Origin: Chitinimonas koreensis
GTDB taxonomy: Bacteria; Pseudomonadota; Gammaproteobacteria; Burkholderiales; Chitinimonadaceae
Direction of reading: 5' to 3'
Assembly (NCBI RefSeq): GCF_014353015.1
Contig: NZ_CP060704.1
Location: 3,497,001-3,561,000, forward strand
Length of the DNA: 64,000 nt
Part shown: positions 19,448 to 28,150 of the stretch, one piece after another
Layout: each line of letters starts with the position of its first letter
Position numbering within the stretch: position 1 is the first letter of the stretch
Translations under genes and position numbers: made by a program
The notes under the pieces: model-generated
The model's input: the letters and a program-made list of their open reading frames with translations, nothing else
What the model was told of the DNA's origin: nothing
Databases searched by the model: none

Positions 19448-22400
19448 TGCATCGGCTCCGTCGCTGACTGCGTAATTAGCGTTTTCTGAGCACGATATTC
19501 CTCAATGGAAAGGTTGCGCAGCTTGGATGCCCGTCCGCCCTCGTTGTGCACGAAACCGACGCTGGACACATAGGGTTCGATAATGTGAATTTTCTGAAGC
19601 GGCGTCACGATCAGTAATTGCAGATTGAGTTGCCGGAACAGCTTCAAGCCATATTGGGCGGACTCATCCGAACCACGTCCGAAGGCCTCATCAATTACCA
19701 CGAAGCGGAAGGAGCGAGAACGGACCGCCCCCCACTCCAAACCAAACTGGTAGGCCAAACTGGCAGCCAAAATGGTGTAGGCCAGTTTCTCTTTTTGTCC
19801 GCCCGACTTGCCGCCGGAGTCTGAGTAATGCTCATGCTCGCTGTTGTCCTCTCGCCAGCGTTCACTCGCGGCGAAAAGGAACCAGTTACGCACATCGGTG
19901 ACCTTCGCTGTCCAGCGGCGGTCCTGTTCAGATAAGCCTTCGCGGCCACGGAAACGGTCAATGATGGCCTTGACCTGCAAGAACTTTGACTCGGAATACT
20001 GAGCATCATCCGAGCCCGTGACGGCCCCCTCTGTGCACGCACGTAGTTCTTGTTGAAAGTCGCGGATCTCGGCATCGGGGCTGGCCTGGGATTCCAGCAC
20101 GATGTAGCGGCCGGGGTTGTAGTCGATTTCGCCTAACGATTTGTTAATGTGCGCGATGCGCTCCTTGATGGTTTCGCGCTCCCGCGCCAGCTGGGCATTG
20201 AAGTTGGCAATTTCGTTAATGGTATTGACGTTGAGCAATTCCTTGAAGCGCGCGACAAAGCGTGGCAGGTCGTCGCTATTCAACTGCGACAGTAGATTTT
20301 CATACTCAAATGACGCTTCGAGGCTGGCATCCATCTCAGCCGTCTCCAGCTTGAACGCCTCCTTAAATGAAGCCATGGCTTTGATGATCTTCTCAGCCAG
20401 ACGTTTGAGCTTCAGGTCTTCTGCGTCAATTCGTGCCTGCAACCATGTGCGCACGTCCTGCTCGCGGTTGTCGCAGGACTCAACCGTAAGTTGGTGTTCT
20501 CCCAACACTTCGGCGCGTATAGCTTCGAGCTTTGCCAACCATGCATCGTCAATCACAACGTCCTGCAGCAGCTCGGCAGTTTGCTGTCGAAGCTCTTGCG
20601 CATCAGAGCGTCGCTGGTCCACCTTGGCGCGCTTTTCACGCGCGGCCTGCAGTTCTTCCCATGTTTCTTTCTGCGCTCTCTGCAAGGTACGCAGGTTGTC
20701 ATTCAGCTGTTTGAGCACATCCGACGCTGATTCCAGCCGACTGCGCTCATCGACTAGTTGTGCTATCTCAGTAGCGACACTAGCCCAATCCAGCTCCTCG
20801 AAGACCGTAAACTCCTCAAGACGAGTCAGCGCGTCGAGACGGCTGCTAAGTCCATCACGCTCTTTCTGGATAGCAGCAACTTGACCGCCGACCTCACCGA
20901 GCTGAGTTTCAAGTTGGCGGCGCTTGGCCTCCAATGCTGCAATCTTGGCGTTGTTGCTCCAGCCCAATACATAACGACTTCGATCATCGATGCGGTGGCG
21001 ATCATCTTTTTCGTGCCGGCCACTCGGGTCCTTAATCTGGCCCGCGCGCGTAATGGCACGCGTCTCGCGGCGAAACTGCTCTTGCGTGGCGCAGCATGCC
21101 ACATCAAACCGATGAGCAAGTTCGCGCTCCAGCCAATCGTAGTGCGGTGAGTCTGGCTTAATGGCCAGCTTGCGGACCAAAGAATCACGATGTAGGTCTG
21201 AGAGTTCAACGGACTTACGGGATCGCACATGGAAGTACACCAGGCGGCCACGCAACTGAGCTCCATCCACCCATTCGGCCACATTCTTGTAATGCGCATC
21301 CGGCACCAGTAGCGCTAGCCCAAAACCGCGCAGCAAACGTTCGGCAGCACCTTCCCAATCGCGCTCGTCCTCGCGAACCTGGATCAATTCACCAGCGAAC
21401 GGCATGTCTTCCACGTTCAATCCCAGCGCCGCACACATTGCGGCGCGGATTTGAATTTGCTGGTCGTCAATGTTGCTGCGCCGACGCTTGAGGCTATCTA
21501 TTTCGGCGCTTTGTTGCTCGTGCTCCAGTCTGCCCTGGCGCAATGTCACGCCGTGTTCAGTTAAGATGTTTTGCAGATCGGCATCGCGGTTACGTGCCTC
21601 TTCGCGCCAGCTTTGATATTTGCCACGCTGCGTGGCAAAGGTGACAGCGTCTGTTGCCTGCGGCTCGCCAAGTACATCGGCCAACTCAGCATAACGAACG
21701 GCCTTGGTCTTGCGCGTATCCCTCAATTGCTCCTTTTTGCGAATCTCGAGAGCAAGACGTTCCAGCCTGTCACCGCCATTCTGATTGATGGCCTGCTTCA
21801 GCTCTTCAATCCGCTGACTTTGATCCTCATGTGCTCCATCGAGTTTTTGCACTTGAGCATCCACACGCTCCCACTCTTCCACGAGTAAACCCAAACGTTT
21901 GTCGATCAGGCCAAGTTTCAGGCCCGCGAAATGGGAGCGCAGACTATCTCGGCAACACCGCAAATCGTCGACCTCCGCCGCCAAACTGCTGTGGCGGCCG
22001 CAGTCCGCGATTAACGGCGTGAGCAACTCAACCTGCTGCTGGGCTTTCAGTACAGCTTGATGGGCACGATTGAGGTCATCAAAGTGCCCGATCAAGGCCT
22101 GCAGGCGGGGTCCCACCTCAAAAGGTTCGAGCATATGGCTGCGCACGAAATCCGTCAGATTGCCCACTGACTTCATCGATACCGTTTGGTGGAACAACTC
22201 CAGTGCCTGATCGTTTTCAATGCCAAAGCGCCTGCGGAACCAGGCCGCATAGGGTGGAAAGCTATCCTGCAATTCAGCACCCAGCCCGCGCAGCTTCTTG
22301 CGCAGTTGGGCAATGTCTGACCCGAAATGTGCGAAGTCGGCTGCAATGGAAAGCGCACGCTCCACCCCCAAAAAGAACCGCGCTGGTTGCCCCTGCGCTT

Positions 22401-22833
22401 CCTTCATCCAGAACACCTGGGCCAGCGTCACCGTCTGGTCGTATCCTGCATTGTGAAATACACCGAGAATGACGGAGTAGTTGTTGTGGTCACGCAGGCT
22501 CACCGGCTTGGCTGCGCCAGTAACTTCATTGCGCTCGGATTTGTAATGCCCGAGCACGTAGGATCGCAGCGTTCTTTCCCTGCTGTCCGCCCCCGCAGCC
22601 TTGTTGTAGGCGATCCGGTTGGCAGGCACCAGCAAGGTGGTGATGGCATCAACCAGCGTGGACTTGCCCGAGCCGATATCACCGGTCAGCAGCCCATTCT
22701 TACCATCCAGTTGCAGCATCCACACACGGCTGTCGAAGGTGCCCCAGTTGAACACCTCCAGCCGAGTGAGCCGAAAACCCGACAAGGTGTCATCCGAGCA
22801 GAAGTCGAGGCCTAATGATTGCGGATCAGTCAT
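19444..22833 (-). CDS. jetC: Wadjet JetC, SMC-like ATPase
   Basis: A 1129-residue SMC/MukB-like ATPase, the loop-extruding motor of Wadjet. Walker A is GDIGSGKST at residues ~51-59; a long coiled coil with a central hinge-like region occupies ~280-900; the ABC signature is SGGKSGGQKEKLAYTI and Walker B is FRFVVIDEAFGRGSDES. ATP drives DNA loop extrusion on small circular plasmids, which JetD then cleaves. The gene is intact, overlapping jetB by 8 bases and jetD by 4, so the four genes are translationally coupled. Confidence 0.95.
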   Translation of the reverse strand: MTDPQSLGLDFCSDDTLSGFRLTRLEVFNWGTFDSRVWMLQLDGKNGLLTGDIGSGKSTLVDAITTLLVPANRIAYNKAAGADSRERTLRSYVLGHYKSERNEVTGAAKPVSLRDHNNYSVILGVFHNAGYDQTVTLAQVFWMKEAQGQPARFFLGVERALSIAADFAHFGSDIAQLRKKLRGLGAELQDSFPPYAAWFRRRFGIENDQALELFHQTVSMKSVGNLTDFVRSHMLEPFEVGPRLQALIGHFDDLNRAHQAVLKAQQQVELLTPLIADCGRHSSLAAEVDDLRCCRDSLRSHFAGLKLGLIDKRLGLLVEEWERVDAQVQKLDGAHEDQSQRIEELKQAINQNGGDRLERLALEIRKKEQLRDTRKTKAVRYAELADVLGEPQATDAVTFATQRGKYQSWREEARNRDADLQNILTEHGVTLRQGRLEHEQQSAEIDSLKRRRSNIDDQQIQIRAAMCAALGLNVEDMPFAGELIQVREDERDWEGAAERLLRGFGLALLVPDAHYKNVAEWVDGAQLRGRLVYFHVRSRKSVELSDLHRDSLVRKLAIKPDSPHYDWLERELAHRFDVACCATQEQFRRETRAITRAGQIKDPSGRHEKDDRHRIDDRSRYVLGWSNNAKIAALEAKRRQLETQLGEVGGQVAAIQKERDGLSSRLDALTRLEEFTVFEELDWASVATEIAQLVDERSRLESASDVLKQLNDNLRTLQRAQKETWEELQAAREKRAKVDQRRSDAQELRQQTAELLQDVVIDDAWLAKLEAIRAEVLGEHQLTVESCDNREQDVRTWLQARIDAEDLKLKRLAEKIIKAMASFKEAFKLETAEMDASLEASFEYENLLSQLNSDDLPRFVARFKELLNVNTINEIANFNAQLARERETIKERIAHINKSLGEIDYNPGRYIVLESQASPDAEIRDFQQELRACTEGAVTGSDDAQYSESKFLQVKAIIDRFRGREGLSEQDRRWTAKVTDVRNWFLFAASERWREDNSEHEHYSDSGGKSGGQKEKLAYTILAASLAYQFGLEWGAVRSRSFRFVVIDEAFGRGSDESAQYGLKLFRQLNLQLLIVTPLQKIHIIEPYVSSVGFVHNEGGRASKLRNLSIEEYRAQKTLITQSATEPMQ

Positions 22834-23503
22834 GGCCTGCTCCTTCCTTGGTGTTTGTCACACCTGCAAGCTGAGACTGGTATACGGCCAAGCGTGCGTC
22901 GAATTCGGCCAGCCATTGGGCGTCGACAAAGGCCTTCAGAATGCGCCTTACCTCGTATGTCGCCGGCCCGGACGCAGCGCCACTGGCAGCTTTGAGTTTT
23001 TGCAGAAAACCCAGCTCGGCCACCTTGTTGATCGTGGTCTCAATCTGGTCGATCAACTTGGCTTCATTCGGGCCATCGGGCAGAAACACCCGCACCAGTT
23101 CCACGATGTCGTCGCGAGAGAGCACCAGCCGCGTATCCCCACCTCCCGCATCAAACTCGGCCAGTTTCTTGCGCAGCAGTGCTAACAACAAACTCACAGA
23201 GAATGACAAGGGGCGGCGTGCCACCAAACGTGGTAAACGCTGAGACGCATCATCGTCGACAGGGTCAGGGCGGCTTTTCAGGAAGGCATAGCCTTCTGCC
23301 TCGTCCAACACCAAATCTAGGTTCAGCACCGCCACGTAATCACGCACACGTGCTTGCAAGTTCAACAGTGCCGCCCACTGGCGTTCATCGCCGTCTCGGT
23401 AGAGTACGCCCTTGAGCAAACCGATCAGCAACACTGACAAGTTAGCGTTTGGTGCAACCGTCGGTTGCTCCGTCGGTGCTGTATTCCAGTATTCCTCTTC
23501 CAT
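22826..23503 (-). CDS. jetB: Wadjet JetB, kleisin-associated (KITE-like) subunit
   Basis: A 225-residue DUF4194 protein, the winged-helix KITE-like subunit that binds the JetA kleisin and JetC heads. Blocks typical of the family are ALLNLQARVRDYVAVLNLDL, LVARRPLSFSVSLLLALLR and SRDDIVELVRVFLPDG, followed by a winged helix (INKVAELGFLQKL...YEVRRILKAFVDAQWL). It starts 24 bases after jetA and overlaps jetC by 8. The frame is intact. Confidence 0.93.
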   Translation of the reverse strand: MEEEYWNTAPTEQPTVAPNANLSVLLIGLLKGVLYRDGDERQWAALLNLQARVRDYVAVLNLDLVLDEAEGYAFLKSRPDPVDDDASQRLPRLVARRPLSFSVSLLLALLRKKLAEFDAGGGDTRLVLSRDDIVELVRVFLPDGPNEAKLIDQIETTINKVAELGFLQKLKAASGAASGPATYEVRRILKAFVDAQWLAEFDARLAVYQSQLAGVTNTKEGAGHD

Positions 23504-23527
23504 CCCTGTTTTAGCTCTTGTTTTTGT

Positions 23528-24982
23528 TCAACGCATGAAAATTACACGTGGTAGTCGTGCACTTCGAATGACAGTGTGACCATCCGCAGCCGCAGTCTGC
23601 CAGCTGACAGGCTCGGGGGTATCTTCATCTACTACGGTATTGAACGCGTCGCCGCCTAACTGCAAATAAGCGACGAGCTCAGCTAGCCCCTGTTGCAAAG
23701 GCTGGATAGTCACCAGCTCACTTAAAGTAATCTGCGCGCGGTTCTGCAATGCATGCCGAATGTGACGCAGTAGCCGCGCCTTATCGACAACCACTTGATC
23801 GAACAGAACCGAAGGGTCGATGTCTTCATCACCCGCTTGCAACGCTAAATCGGCAATCACTGGCTTGATAGCTGGGGTGAACATGGGCCGCTCCATCGCC
23901 AGCTCGATCTCTGCGTTGGCCTCGGCCATTTCCATCACATTGCCGGTTGGAGACTCAACGCGAAGCGCCAGCGCCTTGCTCTCGATGCCATGCAGGATGT
24001 CCATGATGCGGCGGTTTTCCAGCCAAGCCTGATCATCCAGAAAGCGGCGCAATTGCTGTGACAAGGCAGCGACGGTGCGCTGAGTATGTTCGCCCGCCTC
24101 CATCCAGTCGTAGTGCACGCGGCGCGTGCGGGTATCAGGGTTTAGGTCCGCCACAGCGGGCAGTGCAAGCACGCGATCCAGCAACTCGGTCAATTCTTCC
24201 TGTCGCCGGCTGGAAAGCAGAAAATCCCAGAAGGCGCGAAAGCTCTTCCCCTGATCGGAATCAGCAATGGCATCGCGCTCGCCCATAATGTCTTCCAGAA
24301 GCGCGCCCTTGCTGCCTTCCCATAGGGCGATACGCTCGCGCACGCGGCGATCCAACTGGCGAAAGTTATGCTCTACTTCTCGGAAGTCGGTTAGTAACTC
24401 GCGTGCGCCCTGCATGAACTGCTGGAAGCGATCCTTTACCGCCGTATCGTCTAGTAGCGGTACATCGCCCGATAACACCCGGGCAATTTCGGCATCGATC
24501 TCATCGCGTTTTTTGTGTAACTCGGCAATGCGCTTAGCCGGATCGGCCTCGCTGCCTTGACTCATCTGCTTGAGAAGGTCGAACAGCGTGAGTAAACGCG
24601 ACTCGGTTCCTACGAACTGCCGCTCGCTGAGCTGCGCCAGCCAAGCGATGGCCTTCTCGGTGGCAGGCGTCAAATCGAACTGCGCCTCGTCTGTTCCGGG
24701 GCGGTAGAACTTGCGCAACCAGCCCTTGTCGGGCGCGGCCCAATCATTCAGATATTCCAGTGCGGGCTTGGGGAAGGCAGTTTCACCCAAGTGCAGGCGC
24801 AAGGCGTATAGCTCATCCTCAAGCGCCTCAGCCAGGTCAGCCGCAGCCATTACCCGCACGTTGGGAGCCACGAACACCCGCTGCAGAAAACTTGCTACCA
24901 GCGGCGCATGGTCCGAACGCAGTAGCCGCCATGCAGGGTGATGGATGCGCAGAGCTTCAAGTGTGGAAAAATCGATGGTCAT
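23528..24982 (-). CDS. jetA: Wadjet JetA, kleisin subunit (complete copy)
   Basis: A 484-residue DUF3375 protein, first gene of the complete jetABCD operon. N-terminal winged-helix-like block MTIDFSTLEALRIHHPAW, then a long helical region (LLKQMSQGSEADPAKRIAEL) and a C-terminal part ending IRSARLPRVIFMR. It matches the left-edge jetA at about 89% over 196 residues. The operon lies in the transposon, 20 bases downstream of the abiEii stop codon and on the same strand, so Wadjet may be co-transcribed with AbiE. Confidence 0.95.
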   Translation of the reverse strand: MTIDFSTLEALRIHHPAWRLLRSDHAPLVASFLQRVFVAPNVRVMAAADLAEALEDELYALRLHLGETAFPKPALEYLNDWAAPDKGWLRKFYRPGTDEAQFDLTPATEKAIAWLAQLSERQFVGTESRLLTLFDLLKQMSQGSEADPAKRIAELHKKRDEIDAEIARVLSGDVPLLDDTAVKDRFQQFMQGARELLTDFREVEHNFRQLDRRVRERIALWEGSKGALLEDIMGERDAIADSDQGKSFRAFWDFLLSSRRQEELTELLDRVLALPAVADLNPDTRTRRVHYDWMEAGEHTQRTVAALSQQLRRFLDDQAWLENRRIMDILHGIESKALALRVESPTGNVMEMAEANAEIELAMERPMFTPAIKPVIADLALQAGDEDIDPSVLFDQVVVDKARLLRHIRHALQNRAQITLSELVTIQPLQQGLAELVAYLQLGGDAFNTVVDEDTPEPVSWQTAAADGHTVIRSARLPRVIFMR

Positions 24983-25003
24983 TATCGTCCATCTTCCTAG
25001 TTT

Positions 25004-25873
25004 TCACGCCCTACCCCAAGGCAGTGAGCAATAGAGCTGTTGGACCTTCTTTATGGACTCATCAAAAGAAGGCAGCTCCCCGTTAACCTCCGCCTTCAAA
25101 TCGTCGTACCCCTCCTTAGCCATGCAGATAACCGCTTCATCGTGCATCGACCGCGGTCCAGGTTCGATCTCTTTACTACGACATGATTCCACGAGTATTT
25201 CGAAAATGCGGGCCAAATCTGATTCACTCAACCCGCCCACCGAATCAAGCAAAAAACAAATATCGTACACATCCTGGCGGCGATTTCTTTTTCTTATAGG
25301 CTGCTGCAACAGGGATCTTAATTTTTCCGCTATTACATTATGTAGACTATAAGTCTTAATTGTTGCACCACCGTCCAGATGCACGAACTCACACTCAAAA
25401 ACCACTTCGTTGTAGCTGTAGTCTATTTCAACCACTTGCGGAGAATTTTTAACGGCAAGACGTTTCATTGCCCCAGCATTACCTATATCGGCATAACCAA
25501 TTTTTAGCGCCAGAGTTTGGTGAGTCTTATTCTCACCCTTGGGTTCAATTTTATAGGACTGCACACGGCAAGCTGTTCCGTAACTTAAATGCTCTTCCGC
25601 GACTGCCAACTGCTGGGCCAATTTTTCAATCAGTTGCTCAGCACCAAGAGCGGTATAAGATTCATTTGTGGAAAAATCGATATCTCGAGTATGACGCGAG
25701 CTTTCATAACATATCGCCATGAGGAGACCACCTTTCATGACCATTTTTGCTTTTAAGTCAACTGAAAGTCCAATGGCATCTAAGATAATATGCACAGCCT
25801 CTCGAAAACCTCGCTCAGAGGCATTTGCAGCCTGCGACACCCAATGTTCAATATTAACCTGTTTCAAAGCCAT
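25004..25873 (-). CDS. abiEii: AbiEii-type nucleotidyltransferase toxin
   Basis: A 289-residue protein of the AbiEii/AbiGii family (type IV TA toxin; MenT-like tRNA-targeting nucleotidyltransferases belong here). The fold's motifs are visible: MKGGLLMAICY (G-G then helix), then SSRHTRDIDFST (the metal-binding D-x-D as DID), and later a basic RRQDVYDICFLL block (R...D). The length is normal. It overlaps the antitoxin gene by 10 bases and is followed after 20 bases by jetA. Activity would cause growth arrest during phage infection; the antitoxin acts mostly as a repressor and blocker. Confidence 0.85.
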   Translation of the reverse strand: MALKQVNIEHWVSQAANASERGFREAVHIILDAIGLSVDLKAKMVMKGGLLMAICYESSRHTRDIDFSTNESYTALGAEQLIEKLAQQLAVAEEHLSYGTACRVQSYKIEPKGENKTHQTLALKIGYADIGNAGAMKRLAVKNSPQVVEIDYSYNEVVFECEFVHLDGGATIKTYSLHNVIAEKLRSLLQQPIRKRNRRQDVYDICFLLDSVGGLSESDLARIFEILVESCRSKEIEPGPRSMHDEAVICMAKEGYDDLKAEVNGELPSFDESIKKVQQLYCSLPWGRA

Positions 25874-26787
25874 TCCTCGCCGAATTCATTCTTTTGCAAG
25901 GAAGGCACATTTATAGAGAGCTTCCAAGTATCCGAATAAAAAGACGCATACTCACCCTTTGGATCAAGAACGCGAGACCCCCCCCGCTGTGCTTTAATTT
26001 TCCACCCTTCTATTCGGGGATGATTAAAACCACAAACCTCAGCCAAGAGAAAGCCAGCCCTAACTTTTTCTATAGACTTACCATGGCGCTCAATTTCTTC
26101 AACAATAAGCGGCAAGTAACGGGAGGCGCTTTCTCGATAGATGTCTATTACATGCTGAATCCCACCGCAGTGATCTGGCTCGCGTACCATATCCAGAAAG
26201 GTACGCCCGACAGTAGCAACCCTAATGGAGGGGGAGGCAATAGTTTTGAATGCGCCTCGACTTGAACGCCGCAACAACTCTACGCGCATGCCTTCTATCC
26301 GCTCAGGAAGTTGCCACTTCAGAGATGGCAACTTTGCTGCCTGATGGGCTTCATAGTTTTGAGCCAGCTCTTTAGACATTCGCTCCTTAGCCTGCTCCTT
26401 CCATTCCTTACTAGGCGGGGTGGTCAGATAAAGAATCTTAGAAAAGCGGTCAGTAATGCCATGAACCTCCATCGCGCTCAAATGAGTTACATAGGCGAAA
26501 GGATCTACGGCACACGCCACCTCCATCGGCAACGGCTTCGTGCGGCCGAACAGATGAAAGACCGTGCCAGGAAGAAAATCTTTACTTGGAGAAACCAACC
26601 GGAAAGAACCTATGCACTTAAGAACGGCCTTGTAAAGAGAGGACAGAAGCTCTGGCGTCAAGCCCATCGCATGACTCTCCCTGCAAACCAGCGCACTAAG
26701 CTCATAGCTGGTGACCACTGGCCGCTCCCAGCCAGCCAGACACTCCGCCACAGCGTCAACCACGACAGAAAGAGTTTTCTCATCCAC
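25864..26787 (-). CDS. abiEi: AbiEi-family antitoxin and repressor
   Basis: Paired with AbiEii as the type IV antitoxin. I prefer the GTG at 26787 (VDEKTLSVVVDAVAECL...), giving 307 residues; longer starts would read through two large palindromes. The N-terminal ~80 residues form a winged-helix region (ERPVVTSYELSALVCRE...TPELLSSLYKAVL), followed by the AbiEi core (FAYVTHLSAMEVHGITDR and IASPSIRVATVGRTFLDMV). The palindromes just upstream suit the known negative autoregulation of AbiE operons by AbiEi. It is longer than the shortest AbiEi antitoxins, in line with the two-domain members. Confidence 0.75.
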   Translation of the reverse strand: MDEKTLSVVVDAVAECLAGWERPVVTSYELSALVCRESHAMGLTPELLSSLYKAVLKCIGSFRLVSPSKDFLPGTVFHLFGRTKPLPMEVACAVDPFAYVTHLSAMEVHGITDRFSKILYLTTPPSKEWKEQAKERMSKELAQNYEAHQAAKLPSLKWQLPERIEGMRVELLRRSSRGAFKTIASPSIRVATVGRTFLDMVREPDHCGGIQHVIDIYRESASRYLPLIVEEIERHGKSIEKVRAGFLLAEVCGFNHPRIEGWKIKAQRGGSRVLDPKGEYASFYSDTWKLSINVPSLQKNEFGEEWL

Positions 26788-26832
26788 AGTATGTACAATC
26801 GTCGTCCTAAGGACGACGATTGTACATACTGT
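26786..26832. promoter_or_regulatory. Long palindrome 1, probable AbiEi operator
   Basis: Two 22-bp perfect arms around a taa spacer; the centre is gtcctaaggac. It abuts the preferred abiEi start. Confidence 0.6.
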
Positions 26833-26869
26833 AAAATAAATTATCAAACCGGCCATCTTGACAAATAAA

Positions 26870-26918
26870 ATCAGCTCCGCTATGCTTTGTCCTAAGGACA
26901 AAGCATAGCGGAGCTGAT
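26870..26918. promoter_or_regulatory. Long palindrome 2, probable AbiEi operator
   Basis: Two 23-bp perfect arms around taa, again with centre gtcctaaggac but with different outer arms. Its centre is 85 bp from that of palindrome 1. A possible -35 (ttgtca on the minus strand, 26859-26864) for abiE lies between the two. It has no T-run, so a simple terminator is unlikely. Confidence 0.55.
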
Positions 26919-26924
26919 GTCGAT

Positions 26925-27554
26925 TTAACCCTGTCTGTACTGCCAAACTAGGTGTCTAAATAGTGGCTCCAGACGACTCCCTCTGTGCCCCTTTATCAAG
27001 CACGCTTGCATACCAATGCTCCACGGGCCACCTAAATCTGCCTCGACCGAATCACCCACAAAAAGCACCTCTTCAGCTGCACAGCCTAACTGCTGCAGCA
27101 CATAGGCATAGATTCTCGGGTCCGGCTTGATCGCCCCTACTTCGAAGCTCCAGGCGTAGCAGTCGAGGGGTAGGCCGAGCTAAGCCACGATTGGTGCAGC
27201 GTAAGGCTCTGCAAGGTTTAAGCACAGCGCAAGCTTGAGTCCACGGTCACGCAGCGTCGCCAAGGTGCCGTTGACGTCATCGAACAATCGAATGCTCGAT
27301 AGCTCTGCCTGCAGATCAGCTTCTAGTTGCTGATGCAAATCTTCCGGCAGGGAAACACCGAGTCGGGCAGCCACCTCTGGGAGACTGCCGCGTTGTGCCA
27401 TGACCAGCGCGGCATCATCGGCCTGCGGCTCCCGTCCTTGTTCCTCGGCATAGCATAGCAGCCGCTTGAATGGAGCGCGGCGATCCCGGATTTCCGCCAG
27501 GGTGCCATAGACATCGAACACCACCGCCCGGATGGGTTTCAGTACGGTCGCCAT
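26925..27554 (-). pseudogene. HAD-family hydrolase with in-frame stop
   Basis: The frame encodes a 209-residue HAD phosphatase-like protein: motif I VVFDVYGTL, then CLNLAEPYAAP, GAIKPDPRIYAYVLQQLG (motif III lysine) and VLFVGDSVEADLGG (motif IV). A TAG at 27180-27182 (between PIVA and LGLPLDCYAW) interrupts it without a frame change, so this is a nonsense substitution (for example TTG to TAG), unlike the single-base indels elsewhere here. The substrate is unknown. It overlaps the upstream exonuclease gene by 16 bases, suggesting the two once formed an operon. A sequencing error cannot be excluded. Confidence 0.75.
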
Positions 27555-28150
27555 GCTGCCCTACGCTCATCCCTGAGCAATCGATCACCGGTGATCCACG
27601 GCAGCATACGAGCGATATTGAGCGCATCGTCCAAGGCCCGATGATGTGCACCCTGCAATTCCAACCCACAAATGGTCAGCGCGCGCGACATGCCGACTTC
27701 CTTGCCGACGCGCTGTAGCTTGGTGAACTGCTTTTTGGCGTTGATGTGAGGTAAGGGAAGCGGGTTGGCGATGCCATGACGGGCGATCTCAAGATCGATC
27801 TGCTTGCGATCATAGGCACCCCAGCTCATCCACACCGATTCGGCTTTGGCGTGTCGCAAAGCAAATGCCTTCACCGCCTCGCTGATCTCGGCAAAGGTCG
27901 GCGCGGCATCGATGTCCTGCTGCCGGATACCGGTCAGTTGAGTGCAGAACTCCGTGAGCACCGGGCGTTCAATGGGGCGCACGAACGACTGAAACTGGTC
28001 GACGACGCGGCCATTCGACTCGGCCCAGCACGCACCGATCTCGATGATCTCCATCGCATGCGGCGGGATCGCACCGTCGTTACTGCATGTTGCTTCCAGG
28101 TCGATCACCAAGATCACATTCAGCCCCCTCTCTTCTTCTGGCGATTGCAC
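27539..28150 (-). CDS. DEDDh 3'-5' exonuclease (DnaQ/ERI-1-like)
   Basis: A DnaQ-fold exonuclease of about 200 residues. Exo I is VIDLEATC (D-x-E), a second acid lies in SWGAYDRKQIDLE, and Exo III is HHRALDDALNIARML (H...D), so the DEDDh set is complete. Members of this KapD/ERI-1-like group trim RNA or DNA 3' ends; the substrate here is unknown. The frame opens at a GTG at 28150 that touches the tnsB stop codon; a later GTG at 28117 (VILVIDLEAT), after a G-rich leader, may be the real start. It lies directly downstream of tnsB, so it may belong to the transposition operon rather than be chance cargo. Confidence 0.8.
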   Translation of the reverse strand: MQSPEEERGLNVILVIDLEATCSNDGAIPPHAMEIIEIGACWAESNGRVVDQFQSFVRPIERPVLTEFCTQLTGIRQQDIDAAPTFAEISEAVKAFALRHAKAESVWMSWGAYDRKQIDLEIARHGIANPLPLPHINAKKQFTKLQRVGKEVGMSRALTICGLELQGAHHRALDDALNIARMLPWITGDRLLRDERRAAWRPY

